Source: JBBDIK01 sp040880465 (GTDB lineage: Bacteria; Actinomycetota; UBA4738; JBBDHU01). From it: DNA of 55,712 nucleotides. The position numbers were made by a program, and so were the translations under genes. Where the stretch lies: contig JBBDIK010000001.1 in the NCBI GenBank assembly GCA_040880465.1, positions 1 through 55,712 of the forward strand, read 5' to 3'. A model generated the notes under the pieces. It ran no database searches. It was not told where the DNA came from and saw only the letters and a program-made list of their open reading frames with translations. Of the stretch, positions 25,198-33,230 are shown one piece after another (within the stretch, counting starts at the first letter, position 1; each line of letters starts with the position of its first letter).

Positions 25198-26322
25198 CTA
25201 TCCTGCCTCATCGGGCCGTCGGAGCGCACCTCGGGCCGGCTCGCTCCGGGTCGTCACCTCACCCCGGAGCTCCGCGAGCCGTTCCAGGAGCTTGCGCTCC
25301 TCCTTGCCTTCGGCCTCCGGCGTCGAGACGTGCACCGTCAGGAATAGGTCTCCGCGGCCCCGGCGTTCGATGTGCTGTGCACCTTTCCCCTTGAGCCGGA
25401 TGACCGCTCCGGATGCCACCCCCCGCTCGAGCTTCACGCGCTCGGTGCCGTCGAGGGTCGGGATCTCGAGCTCGGCCCCAAGCACCGCCTGGGTCATCGG
25501 CACCTCGAGGAGAGTGAAGAGATCCTGACCGCGCCGGGCGAACACGGGATGCGGACGAACCCGGAGCCGCACGTACAGATCGCCCGGCGCGCCGCCGGCC
25601 CGGCCGACATGTCCGGCGCCCGTGACGCGCAGCTCCATCCCATCGTCCACGCCGGCGGGAACCTCGACCGTCACGACCCGCAGCTTCGGGATCCGCCCCT
25701 CACCCCCACAGGTCTCGCATCGAGCCACGACCTCCTCACCGGCGCCCTGACAGGTCGCACACAACCGCATGGTCATGACCGATCCGAAGATGCTCTGCTG
25801 CACGGCCTGCACCTCGCCCCGGCCCCCGCAGGCCCGGCACGACGAAGGGAACGTCCCGGACGCACATCCGTTCCCACTGCAGGTCGCGCAGGTCTCGTAG
25901 GCCTCAACGCTGACGTCGGTCCGAACGCCGAAGATGGCCTCCTCGAACGACAGGGTGAGATCGGCTGCCAGGGCCTCCCCGGGCTGGGTCCGGGACGGCC
26001 GACGCCCCCTGGCTGCCCGACCTCCGGAGAACGGCGATGAACCGGAGAAGAAGAAGTCGAAGATGTCGCCGATATCGCCGAACTGCTGGCCCCCCAGCGG
26101 GCCGGTACCGGAGCCGAACGTGTCGTACTGACGGCGTTTCGCCGGGTCAGAGAGGATCTCGTAGGCGGCAGTGACTTCCTTGAACCGATCTTCGCTTCGG
26201 GCGTCTCCACTGACGTCAGGGTGGTGCTCACGCGCGAGCTTGCGATAGGCACGCTTGATATCCTCCTGCGTCGCGTCCCGCTCGACGCCGAGCAACGCGT
26301 AGAGATCCGTCGTCGCGGCCAT
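25198..26322 (-). CDS. dnaJ: Chaperone protein DnaJ
   Basis: A 374-aa type-I J-domain co-chaperone of DnaK. The J domain (residues 6-70) has HPD in REHHPDVSG. A glycine/phenylalanine-rich region with GDIFDFFFSG follows, then four zinc-finger repeats CxxCxGxG (CATCSGNG, CRACGGRG, CATCQGAG, CETCGGEG) and the C-terminal substrate-binding domains with VEVPAGVDDGMELRVTG. ATG 26322 has GAAG upstream. In many relatives it lies next to hrcA; here a sulfatase on the other strand separates them. No CIRCE is seen upstream of dnaJ. Confidence 0.96.
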   Translation of the reverse strand: MAATTDLYALLGVERDATQEDIKRAYRKLAREHHPDVSGDARSEDRFKEVTAAYEILSDPAKRRQYDTFGSGTGPLGGQQFGDIGDIFDFFFSGSSPFSGGRAARGRRPSRTQPGEALAADLTLSFEEAIFGVRTDVSVEAYETCATCSGNGCASGTFPSSCRACGGRGEVQAVQQSIFGSVMTMRLCATCQGAGEEVVARCETCGGEGRIPKLRVVTVEVPAGVDDGMELRVTGAGHVGRAGGAPGDLYVRLRVRPHPVFARRGQDLFTLLEVPMTQAVLGAELEIPTLDGTERVKLERGVASGAVIRLKGKGAQHIERRGRGDLFLTVHVSTPEAEGKEERKLLERLAELRGEVTTRSEPARGALRRPDEAG

Positions 26323-26382
26323 GGGAAGAAGTGTAATGCGGGCGGTGGGCGATCCCGGCCCTTCCATGGGACGATCGGGGGG

Positions 26383-27813
26383 TTGGAGGCCAACCGAACC
26401 CGCCGGCATCGCCGTCACGTCCTGCGCATCGCTCTGGGGGCGTGCCTCGTCGTCGCTGCGGCGGCCGCGTCGGTGCCGGTCGCGGCCCCGGAGGCGGTGG
26501 CGGCCGTGCGCCCGCCCAGCGTCGTCGTCATCCTCACCGACGATCAGCGCTGGGACACCATCGACGAGATGCCGCAACTCCGCTCGCTCCTGATGCGACC
26601 CGGCGTCAAGTTCTCTCACGCATACGTCTCGAACGCGCTGTGCTGTCCCAGCCGGGCGACGCTCCTGTCCGGCCAGTACTCCCACGCGAACGGCGTCTAC
26701 CTCAACGAGACGCCGGCCGAGGGCGGGGCGCTGCTGGACGATTCCAACACGGTCGCGACGTGGTTGAACCCGACCCACGACACCGCCTTGATCGGCAAGT
26801 ACATGAACAGCTACGAGGACGAGGCGCGGCAGGGCAACGTTCCGCAGGGATGGGACCGCTGGCTGTCGTTCGTCAAGCCCGCCTACTACAACTATGAGCT
26901 GAACGATGACGGCACCGTTCGCCAGATCGGGAACGGACCCGATGACTACTCGACGTCGCTCTTGACCCGCAACGCGGTCTCGTTCATCGAGGACACGAAC
27001 GGCCCGCTGTTCCTCTGGTTCGCCCCCTACGCCCCGCACGACCCGGCGACGCCCGCCCCCGGTGACCGCACCGGGTTCGGGAACCTGCACCGCTGGCGGC
27101 CCCCCTCGTACAACGAGAAGAACATGAACGATAAGCCATCGTGGATCGCGAACGAGCCGAAGCTCACCCTCCAGGAACGCGACGGGATAGATGAACTCCG
27201 CCAGAACGTCTACCGATCGCTCGTCAGCGTCGATCGAGCGATCCAGCGGATCGTGAAGGCGCTTGAGGACACGGGGCGGCTCGACGAGACGATGATCGTC
27301 TTCATGTCCGACAACGGTCTGTTGTGGGGCGAGCACCGGTGGCGGACCAAGAACATCGGATACGACGAAGCGATCCGCGTTCCCTTGATCATCCGGTACG
27401 ACCCGATCACGGAAGGGATCGCGGACAAGGCTCGGGTCGAGGACCGGCTCGCGGTCAACACCGACCTGGCGCCGACGTTCGCCCATCTCGTCGACGTTCC
27501 GGCTCCCGGCGTGGAGGGCTTCAGCCTTATCCCCCTCCTGCGGGAAGGCGCGGTCCCGGGATGGCGAAGCGACTTCCTCCTAGAGCACCAGGGGTTCGGG
27601 ACGCCGTTGGTACCGTCGTTCTGCGGGGTGCACACGGAGACGACGTCCTACATGCGTTTCTCGAACGGGGACGAGGAGCTGTACATGCTGACCAAGGATC
27701 GCTACCAGCTGGACAGCGTCGCGAACGACCCGAACTTCGCACCGATCCTGAACACTGCCCGGACCCGGACGCAGGCGCTCTGCAACCCGGAGCCTCCCGG
27801 GTTCAACTTCTAA
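26383..27813 (+). CDS. Secreted formylglycine-dependent sulfatase
   Basis: A 476-aa (from this start) exported sulfatase. An N-terminal basic stretch and hydrophobic segment (LRIALGACLVVAAAAAS) with an AVA-type cleavage site form a signal peptide. The catalytic domain begins with VVVILTDDQRWDTIDEMP (metal Asp pair), the formylglycine site is CCPSRATLLSGQ, and VFMSDNGLLWGEHRW holds the second metal site. The natural substrate is unknown. The start is uncertain: no ATG or GTG in frame near the signal, and I use TTG 26383. It lies alone between dnaJ and hrcA on the opposite strand, which suggests an insertion. Confidence 0.88.
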   Translation: MEANRTRRHRRHVLRIALGACLVVAAAAASVPVAAPEAVAAVRPPSVVVILTDDQRWDTIDEMPQLRSLLMRPGVKFSHAYVSNALCCPSRATLLSGQYSHANGVYLNETPAEGGALLDDSNTVATWLNPTHDTALIGKYMNSYEDEARQGNVPQGWDRWLSFVKPAYYNYELNDDGTVRQIGNGPDDYSTSLLTRNAVSFIEDTNGPLFLWFAPYAPHDPATPAPGDRTGFGNLHRWRPPSYNEKNMNDKPSWIANEPKLTLQERDGIDELRQNVYRSLVSVDRAIQRIVKALEDTGRLDETMIVFMSDNGLLWGEHRWRTKNIGYDEAIRVPLIIRYDPITEGIADKARVEDRLAVNTDLAPTFAHLVDVPAPGVEGFSLIPLLREGAVPGWRSDFLLEHQGFGTPLVPSFCGVHTETTSYMRFSNGDEELYMLTKDRYQLDSVANDPNFAPILNTARTRTQALCNPEPPGFNF

Positions 27814-27817
27814 CCGT

Positions 27818-28885
27818 CTAACCGTCGAGGGCGGTCGCAAGCTCCGAGATGCGGCGGGCGATGGCCCGCACGGTCGCGATCGCCGTGACGTAGTCCATCC
27901 GCGTCGGACCTACGACCCCGATCGTCCCGAGCGAGGTGTCGCCGACCCGGTAGTTCGCCGAGACGATGGCAGCGTCCCATTCCTCGGTCGAGGGGTGCTC
28001 GCCGCCGATCGTGACGTGCACGTCCTCCTCCGGATCGCCGGGCGGCGTCTGGAGAAGAGAGAGCATCTCGGACTCGCGTTCGAGGGCCTCGAAGAGCCGC
28101 TGGATCGTCTCGCGACGCCAGGTCGCCGCCTCGCCGGCGAGGTTCGACACGCCGCGGACCAGGACGTGGGCGCCGGCCTGACCGTTGCGCATCTCGGCGA
28201 GCGCATCGGCGAGACCCTTGATGAGGGAACGCTCGGGCTCCGGCGCGTTGGCCGACATGCGCAGGACCTCGATCTCGGCGTCCGTGGCCGTGCGGCCGGC
28301 GAGTGCTCGCCCGAGGCGGTCGGACAGTTCCGCGAGTTCCCCATCGTCGATGCCATCTGGCCGGTCGAGCGTCCGCTTGTCGACGTGCCCGTGTTGGCCG
28401 ACGATGAGCGCGAGGATCACCGAGCCGACCCCGACGAGCTCGACGTGAACGACCCGTTCGTCCGCGGCGTTCGGAGGAACCGCGAGCCCTGCGTACTGGG
28501 TCAGGCGCGACAGGAGCTGGGTTGCACCCACCAGCGTTTCTTCCAGATCCATAACCGTCTGCGCGAAGAAGTCCGAGATCGCGCGTTTCTGCGTCTCGCG
28601 CAGCCGGCCCGCAGGGAGGCTGTTCACGAACGAGCGGTAGCCGAGGTCGGTCGGGACGCGGCCGGCGGAGGTGTGCGGGTGTCCGAGGTAGCCCATCTCC
28701 TCGAGCGCCGAAAGCTCGTTGCGGATGGTCGCGGGTGACACGCTGAGCTGCGCGCGTTCGGCGATCGTCTCGCTGCCCACCGGTTCACCGGTGCGGACGT
28801 ACTCTTCGACGACGATCCGAAGCACCGTTGCTTTTCGTTCGCCCAGCTCGCGCGGAGCAGCCATGGACTCTCTGTCGTCCGCCAT
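27818..28885 (-). CDS. hrcA: Heat-shock repressor HrcA
   Basis: A 355-aa repressor of class I heat-shock genes through the CIRCE operator. The N-terminal winged HTH has RTGEPVGSETIAERAQLSVSPATIRNELSALEEMGYL (shown in part: SPATIRNELSALEEMGYL) with HPHTSAGRVPTDLGYR, typical of HrcA. The GAF-like sensor domain follows to the end, with the closing GPTRMDYVTAIATVRAI. A CIRCE element 11 bases upstream indicates autoregulation. ATG 28885 is used; ATG 28864 is an alternative. Confidence 0.96.
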   Translation of the reverse strand: MADDRESMAAPRELGERKATVLRIVVEEYVRTGEPVGSETIAERAQLSVSPATIRNELSALEEMGYLGHPHTSAGRVPTDLGYRSFVNSLPAGRLRETQKRAISDFFAQTVMDLEETLVGATQLLSRLTQYAGLAVPPNAADERVVHVELVGVGSVILALIVGQHGHVDKRTLDRPDGIDDGELAELSDRLGRALAGRTATDAEIEVLRMSANAPEPERSLIKGLADALAEMRNGQAGAHVLVRGVSNLAGEAATWRRETIQRLFEALERESEMLSLLQTPPGDPEEDVHVTIGGEHPSTEEWDAAIVSANYRVGDTSLGTIGVVGPTRMDYVTAIATVRAIARRISELATALDG

Positions 28886-28895
28886 GCCTATACCT

Positions 28896-28922
28896 TTAGC
28901 ACTCCCGACCCGAGAGTGATAG
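28896..28922. promoter_or_regulatory. CIRCE operator upstream of hrcA
   Basis: TTAGCACTC at 28896-28904, a 9-base centre, then GAGTGATAG at 28914-28922 match the CIRCE consensus TTAGCACTC-N9-GAGTGCTAA at 16 of 18 bases. It ends 11 bases upstream of hrcA, so HrcA probably represses its own gene. Confidence 0.9.
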
Positions 28923-28953
28923 GACTCGGGTCGGGGCAGGCACAGAGTACGTC

Positions 28954-30051
28954 TTAGCCCGTCAAGGCCAGGACCATCTCGTTCGCGAGGAACATGCCGC
29001 GTTCGGTGAGGACATAACGGTCTTTCGAACGCGCCAGGAGGCCCTCATCCAGGTAGTGCGCCGCACGGCCGGCCTCGACCATGTGGGCGGGGAGTCCGTC
29101 ACGCGTCCGCAGGCGGAGGAACACATCCTCCAGCCGCATGTCATCGACCGTCAGATGCTCCTTGCCTCCGGCCGGGAGTTTCCCGGCCTCCACCGACGCC
29201 AGGTACTGCTCCGGCGGCCGCAGGTTCCACCACCGGCGCCCGTCGCGATACGAATGTGCGCCGGCTCCGAGCCCGAGGTACGGCTCGCGGCGCCAGTAGC
29301 CGAGGTTGTGACGGCACTCCCGCCCGGGCTGGGCCCAGTTCGAGACCTCGTAGTGCTCGAATCCCGCGTCGCCCAGCGCGTCGCACGCCAACGCGAACAT
29401 GTCGGCCTGCAGATCCGGGTCTGGCGCTTCTCTCGTCCGGGCAGCTACCCGGCGACCGAGCGGCGTATTCGGCTCGATGGTCAACGCATACGCAGAAACG
29501 TGCTCCGGATCGAGCGCGAGGGCCCCCTTCAACGTCGAACGCCACGAGCTGAGCGTCTCCCCCTCCGCGCCGAAGATGAGGTCGAGGTTCACGTCGTCGT
29601 AGCCGGCGCGGCGCGCAGCGGCGAACGCCGCCCGGACCGAATCGGGCGAGTGAACGCGTTCCAGCGCCGCCAGCGCCGCCGGATCGAACGACTGCGCACC
29701 GATCGAGAGTCGGTTGAACCCCGCCTCCCGGAGTGCGCTCAGCTTCTCCTCGTCGACCGTATCCGGATTCGCCTCGATGGTGACCTCGGCACCGTCGGCG
29801 ATCGCGAATATCTCTCGGAAGTGGTCGAGTACCCGGATCAGATCGCTCGTCTCCAGCCGGGTCGGCGTCCCGCCGCCGAAGAACACCGTCTCGATCCGTT
29901 CTCCCGCCCACCCCCAGGCCGCCAGATCGGCTTCCCGCGCAAGCGCCTCCGTGTATCGGCCGCGCAGATGATCCAGCCCTTCGTACGCGTTGAAGTCGCA
30001 ATACCCGCAGCGGGTCAGGCAGAAGGGGACATGCACGTACAGGCCGCTCAC
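28954..30051 (-). CDS. hemW: Heme chaperone HemW (radical SAM)
   Basis: A 365-aa radical SAM protein. The cluster motif CLTRCGYCDF gives C11, C15 and C18 (C-x3-C-x2-C). Further signs are TVFFGGGTPTRLE, VTIEANPD, FNRLSIGAQSFD and ANEMVL near the end. HemW delivers heme and is not itself an anaerobic oxidase. GTG 30051 overlaps the lepA stop as GTGA. The run lepA-hemW-hrcA-dnaJ is a widespread arrangement, except for the sulfatase here. Confidence 0.93.
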   Translation of the reverse strand: MSGLYVHVPFCLTRCGYCDFNAYEGLDHLRGRYTEALAREADLAAWGWAGERIETVFFGGGTPTRLETSDLIRVLDHFREIFAIADGAEVTIEANPDTVDEEKLSALREAGFNRLSIGAQSFDPAALAALERVHSPDSVRAAFAAARRAGYDDVNLDLIFGAEGETLSSWRSTLKGALALDPEHVSAYALTIEPNTPLGRRVAARTREAPDPDLQADMFALACDALGDAGFEHYEVSNWAQPGRECRHNLGYWRREPYLGLGAGAHSYRDGRRWWNLRPPEQYLASVEAGKLPAGGKEHLTVDDMRLEDVFLRLRTRDGLPAHMVEAGRAAHYLDEGLLARSKDRYVLTERGMFLANEMVLALTG

Positions 30052-31877
30052 TTCTTCGCCTCCTGCGTTCCCGTGCCTTGGTCGACGCGCAGCGCGGAGA
30101 TGAACGCCTCCTGCGGGACGTCGACCCGTCCGACCCGCCGCATCCGTTCCTTCCCCTTCTTCTGCTGCTCGAGGAGCTTGCGCTTGCGGGTGATGTCACC
30201 GCCGTAACACTTCGCGAGGACGTCCTTGCGCTTGGCCTTGACGGTCTCGCGCGCGATGATCCGCGAACCGATCGCCGCTTGGATCGCCACCTCGAAATGC
30301 TGGCGTGGGATGAGCTCACGGAGACGTTCGGCCATCTGGCGACCGTACCGATAGGCCTTCTCGCGGTGGATCACCGAGGAGAACGCATCGACGGGCTCTC
30401 CGTGCAGGAGGATGTCAACGCGCACCAGGTCCGCCGGCTGATAGCCCCACGGTTCGTAGTCGAGCGACGCGTACCCACGCGTTCGCGACTTCAGCTGATC
30501 GAAGAAGTCGAAGATGATCTCGGCAAGCGGGAGCAGGTAGTGAACCTCCGCTCGTTCCGGCGTCAGGTACTTCATGTCGAGCATCTCGCCGCGGCGCGAC
30601 TGGCACAGATCGAAGATGGGACCGAGGTACTCGGCGGGCGTGATCACCGTCGCCAGCACCATCGGTTCCTCGCAGCGCTCGTAGGTCCCGGGGTCGGGCA
30701 TCTCCGACGGGTTGTGCACATCGACGATCTCCCCGCCGACCTTCACGACGTGGAACTCGACATTCGGCGCCGTGGCGATCAGTTCGAGGTTGAACTCGCG
30801 CTCGAGACGCTCCTTCACGATATCCATGTGCAGCAATCCGAGGAACCCGCACCGGAACCCGAATCCGAGCGCCATCGAGGACTCGGGCTCGTACGCCAGC
30901 GCGGAGTCGGAGAGTCGTAGCTTGTCGAGGGCGTCGCGAAGCTCCGAGTAGTCGCCGCCCTCGGCCGGGAAGAGCCCGCTCCACACCATCGGCTTCGGTT
31001 CGCGGTACCCCGGGAGCGGCTCGGACGCACCGTGCTTCCCCGCCAACGTGATCGTATCGCCGACCTTGGCCTCGTGGACGTCCTTCACGCCGGTCACGAG
31101 GTAGCCGACCTCACCCGCGGTGAGTCGCTCGACCGGCACGGGGTCCGGCGCCTGCACGCCGGCCTCCTCCGCCTCGACGTCCAAGCCGACCGCCATCAGC
31201 CGGATACGCGCCTGCGAGGGGAGCTCCCCGTTGACGACGCGCACGTACGTGATGACACCACGGTAAGCATCGAACATGGAATCGAAGATCATGGCCTGCA
31301 ACGGCGCTGACGCATCTCCTTGGGGAGGGGGTACGCGGTCGACGATGGCATCGGCGAGGTCGGTGACACCCAGGCCGCTCTTCGCCGAGACCTGGAGCAC
31401 GTCCTCGGCGGCGCAGCCGACGAGTTCGGCGATCTCCGCGGCGGCTTCGTCCGGCTGCGCCGCCGGCAGGTCGACCTTGTTCACCGCGGGGATGATCGTC
31501 AGCCCGGCGTCGCGCGCCAAGTGGAAGTTGGCCAGGGTCTGCGCCTCGATCCCCTGGGCGGCGTCGACCAGAAGGACGGCACCCTCGCAGGCGGCCAAGG
31601 AACGCGAGACCTCATAGGTGAAATCCACATGGCCCGGCGTGTCGATGAGGTTGAGCACGTACGAGCCCCCGTCCTTCTCGTAGCTCAGCCGTACGGATTG
31701 CGCCTTGATCGTGATCCCGCGCTCACGCTCCAGATCCATCTTGTCCAGGTACTGCGCCCGCATGTCTCGGCCCTCGACGGCGTGCGTGATCTCCAGCAGC
31801 CGGTCGGCCAGGGTCGATTTCCCATGGTCGATGTGCGCGACGATGCAGAAGTTGCGTATGCGGGAGAGTTCGGTCAC
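30048..31877 (-). CDS. lepA: Elongation factor 4 (LepA)
   Basis: A 609-aa translational GTPase that back-translocates stalled ribosomes. GTP sites: AHIDHGKST (G1), DTPGHVDF (G3), NKVDLP (G4) and SAKSG (G5). The C-terminal domain with KRKDVLAKCYGGDITRKRKL (20 residues) is the LepA signature. I chose GTG 31877, which opens directly on the G domain (TELSRIRNFCIVAH); the upstream open frame to 31934 looks non-coding. It is coupled to hemW. Confidence 0.97.
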   Translation of the reverse strand: MTELSRIRNFCIVAHIDHGKSTLADRLLEITHAVEGRDMRAQYLDKMDLERERGITIKAQSVRLSYEKDGGSYVLNLIDTPGHVDFTYEVSRSLAACEGAVLLVDAAQGIEAQTLANFHLARDAGLTIIPAVNKVDLPAAQPDEAAAEIAELVGCAAEDVLQVSAKSGLGVTDLADAIVDRVPPPQGDASAPLQAMIFDSMFDAYRGVITYVRVVNGELPSQARIRLMAVGLDVEAEEAGVQAPDPVPVERLTAGEVGYLVTGVKDVHEAKVGDTITLAGKHGASEPLPGYREPKPMVWSGLFPAEGGDYSELRDALDKLRLSDSALAYEPESSMALGFGFRCGFLGLLHMDIVKERLEREFNLELIATAPNVEFHVVKVGGEIVDVHNPSEMPDPGTYERCEEPMVLATVITPAEYLGPIFDLCQSRRGEMLDMKYLTPERAEVHYLLPLAEIIFDFFDQLKSRTRGYASLDYEPWGYQPADLVRVDILLHGEPVDAFSSVIHREKAYRYGRQMAERLRELIPRQHFEVAIQAAIGSRIIARETVKAKRKDVLAKCYGGDITRKRKLLEQQKKGKERMRRVGRVDVPQEAFISALRVDQGTGTQEAKK

Positions 31878-31983
31878 GGTGGCCCATATCGTACGGGGCG
31901 GAGACGGAACAGCCTCGGACTCATCGGCTCGCACGCGTGAGCGACCGCCGGCCGACCACGGGTCCGGCCCCGCCTATCGTGCC

Positions 31984-31992
31984 TGGTAAACT
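31984..31992 (+). promoter_or_regulatory. Extended -10 of rpsT, probable leaderless start
   Basis: TGG-TAAACT (TGN plus TANNNT) at 31984-31992 ends 8 bases before GTG 32001. No ribosome-binding site is visible between, so rpsT is probably leaderless. Confidence 0.5.
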
Positions 31993-32000
31993 CCCTCGCC

Positions 32001-32267
32001 GTGGCCAATATCAAGTCCCAGATCAAACGGAATCGTCAGAACGAGCGTCGACGCGCGCGGAACAAGGATGTGCGCACGGCCCTCAAGACCGACGCGAAGA
32101 AGGCTCGGACGACTGCTGAGGGCGGCGATGTCGAGGCCGCGGCTTCTCAGGTTCGGGCCGCCTCCCGTTCGCTGGACAAGGCCGCATCCAAGGGCATCCT
32201 CCACAAACGGACCGTCGCCCGCCGCAAGTCCCGGCTCGCGAGATCCGTCGCCCGCGCCGGCACGTAG
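32001..32267 (+). CDS. rpsT: 30S ribosomal protein S20
   Basis: An 88-aa basic, helical ribosomal protein that binds 16S rRNA. The start ANIKSQIKRNRQNERRRARN and the end SKGILHKRTVARRKSRLA are diagnostic. It starts with GTG and an extended -10 box precedes it at leaderless distance. It lies between lepA, transcribed away from it, and the convergent holA. Confidence 0.97.
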   Translation: MANIKSQIKRNRQNERRRARNKDVRTALKTDAKKARTTAEGGDVEAAASQVRAASRSLDKAASKGILHKRTVARRKSRLARSVARAGT

Positions 32268-32294
32268 CCACCCGCCCACCCTCGGCCTGAGCCC

Positions 32295-33230
32295 CTAGCC
32301 CGCGATCTTCGTCACCAGAGACGACAACACGACGTCCCCGTCGGCTCCGAGCTTGAGCGACCGGTCTGCCTCGACCAGTGCCGCGTGGATCCCGGTCAGT
32401 TCTTGCATCGAGAAGCGGCTCGCTTGCTCCCGATACCGCCGCCCCTGCCAGTCGAATCGGAGCCCGGCCGCCCGGGCGACTTCGGTCGGCGAGGTGCTAT
32501 CCGGCAGTGACCGAACCTTCAACAGATCACGGACGCGAGCCGAGATGCCGCCCAAGATCATGATCGGGTCCGCTCGCGCGGACATGAGCGACCGGAGCGA
32601 TCGGATCGACCCGGATAGGTTCCGCTCGAAGGCACGGTCGCAGAGATCCCACACGCGTTGCTCTCCCAGACCCTTGAACTGCTGCGCGACGAGCTCAGGA
32701 GTGATCCGCGCGCCCGGAAACGCGTTCGCGAGCTGGTCGAGGGCCTGATCGAGTTCGGCTGGATCCTCACCGACGGCAACGACCAAAGCGTTGGAGCCGG
32801 GTCCGGTGATGTCGACACCCTTGGCGTTCGCCCGGCCACCGACCCAACCGGCCAGCTCCTTGCGGGCGACGTTCACCTCGCGGACCTCGCCGACGGGGAC
32901 GACGAGCTTGGCGAGCGTCGCTGGCGCCTTGCCGCGTTCGCCCACGCGGGCGAGGAGCACGAGCGCGGCGTCCGGCGACGGTGACTGCAGATACTGTTTG
33001 AGTTCCTTGACCCCGTGGTCCGGAAGCGAACGGCACTCGGTCACCAGGAGGGCACGGCGCTCCCCGAACAGAGAGGGGGTGACGAGATCGCCGGTCTCGC
33101 CGCCTCGCCAGTCCTCCGCATCAACCTCGAGGGGTTGGACGTCGCCGAGGAATGCGAGTCCGGCCTCACGCAGGAGGAACGCGTCCTCGCCCCAGAGGAG
33201 GATCACCGGAGGGGCCGACTTCTTGGTCAC
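32295..33230 (-). CDS. holA: DNA polymerase III delta subunit
   Basis: A 311-aa clamp-loader subunit that opens the beta clamp. Seen: VILLWGEDAFLLREAG at the start, LLVTECRSLPDHGVKELKQYL, then the helical middle and C-terminal collar region with RLFxQ-type QFKGLGEQRVWDLCD. The family is weakly conserved, but length, order and place after comEC are typical. GTG 33230 overlaps the comEC stop as GTGA. Confidence 0.9.
   Translation of the reverse strand: MTKKSAPPVILLWGEDAFLLREAGLAFLGDVQPLEVDAEDWRGGETGDLVTPSLFGERRALLVTECRSLPDHGVKELKQYLQSPSPDAALVLLARVGERGKAPATLAKLVVPVGEVREVNVARKELAGWVGGRANAKGVDITGPGSNALVVAVGEDPAELDQALDQLANAFPGARITPELVAQQFKGLGEQRVWDLCDRAFERNLSGSIRSLRSLMSARADPIMILGGISARVRDLLKVRSLPDSTSPTEVARAAGLRFDWQGRRYREQASRFSMQELTGIHAALVEADRSLKLGADGDVVLSSLVTKIAG

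Noticed and set aside
25198..27486. A 762-aa frame that would fuse antisense sulfatase sequence to DnaJ
   Set aside because: The first 388 residues are the reverse strand of the sulfatase; DnaJ starts cleanly at its J domain at 26322.
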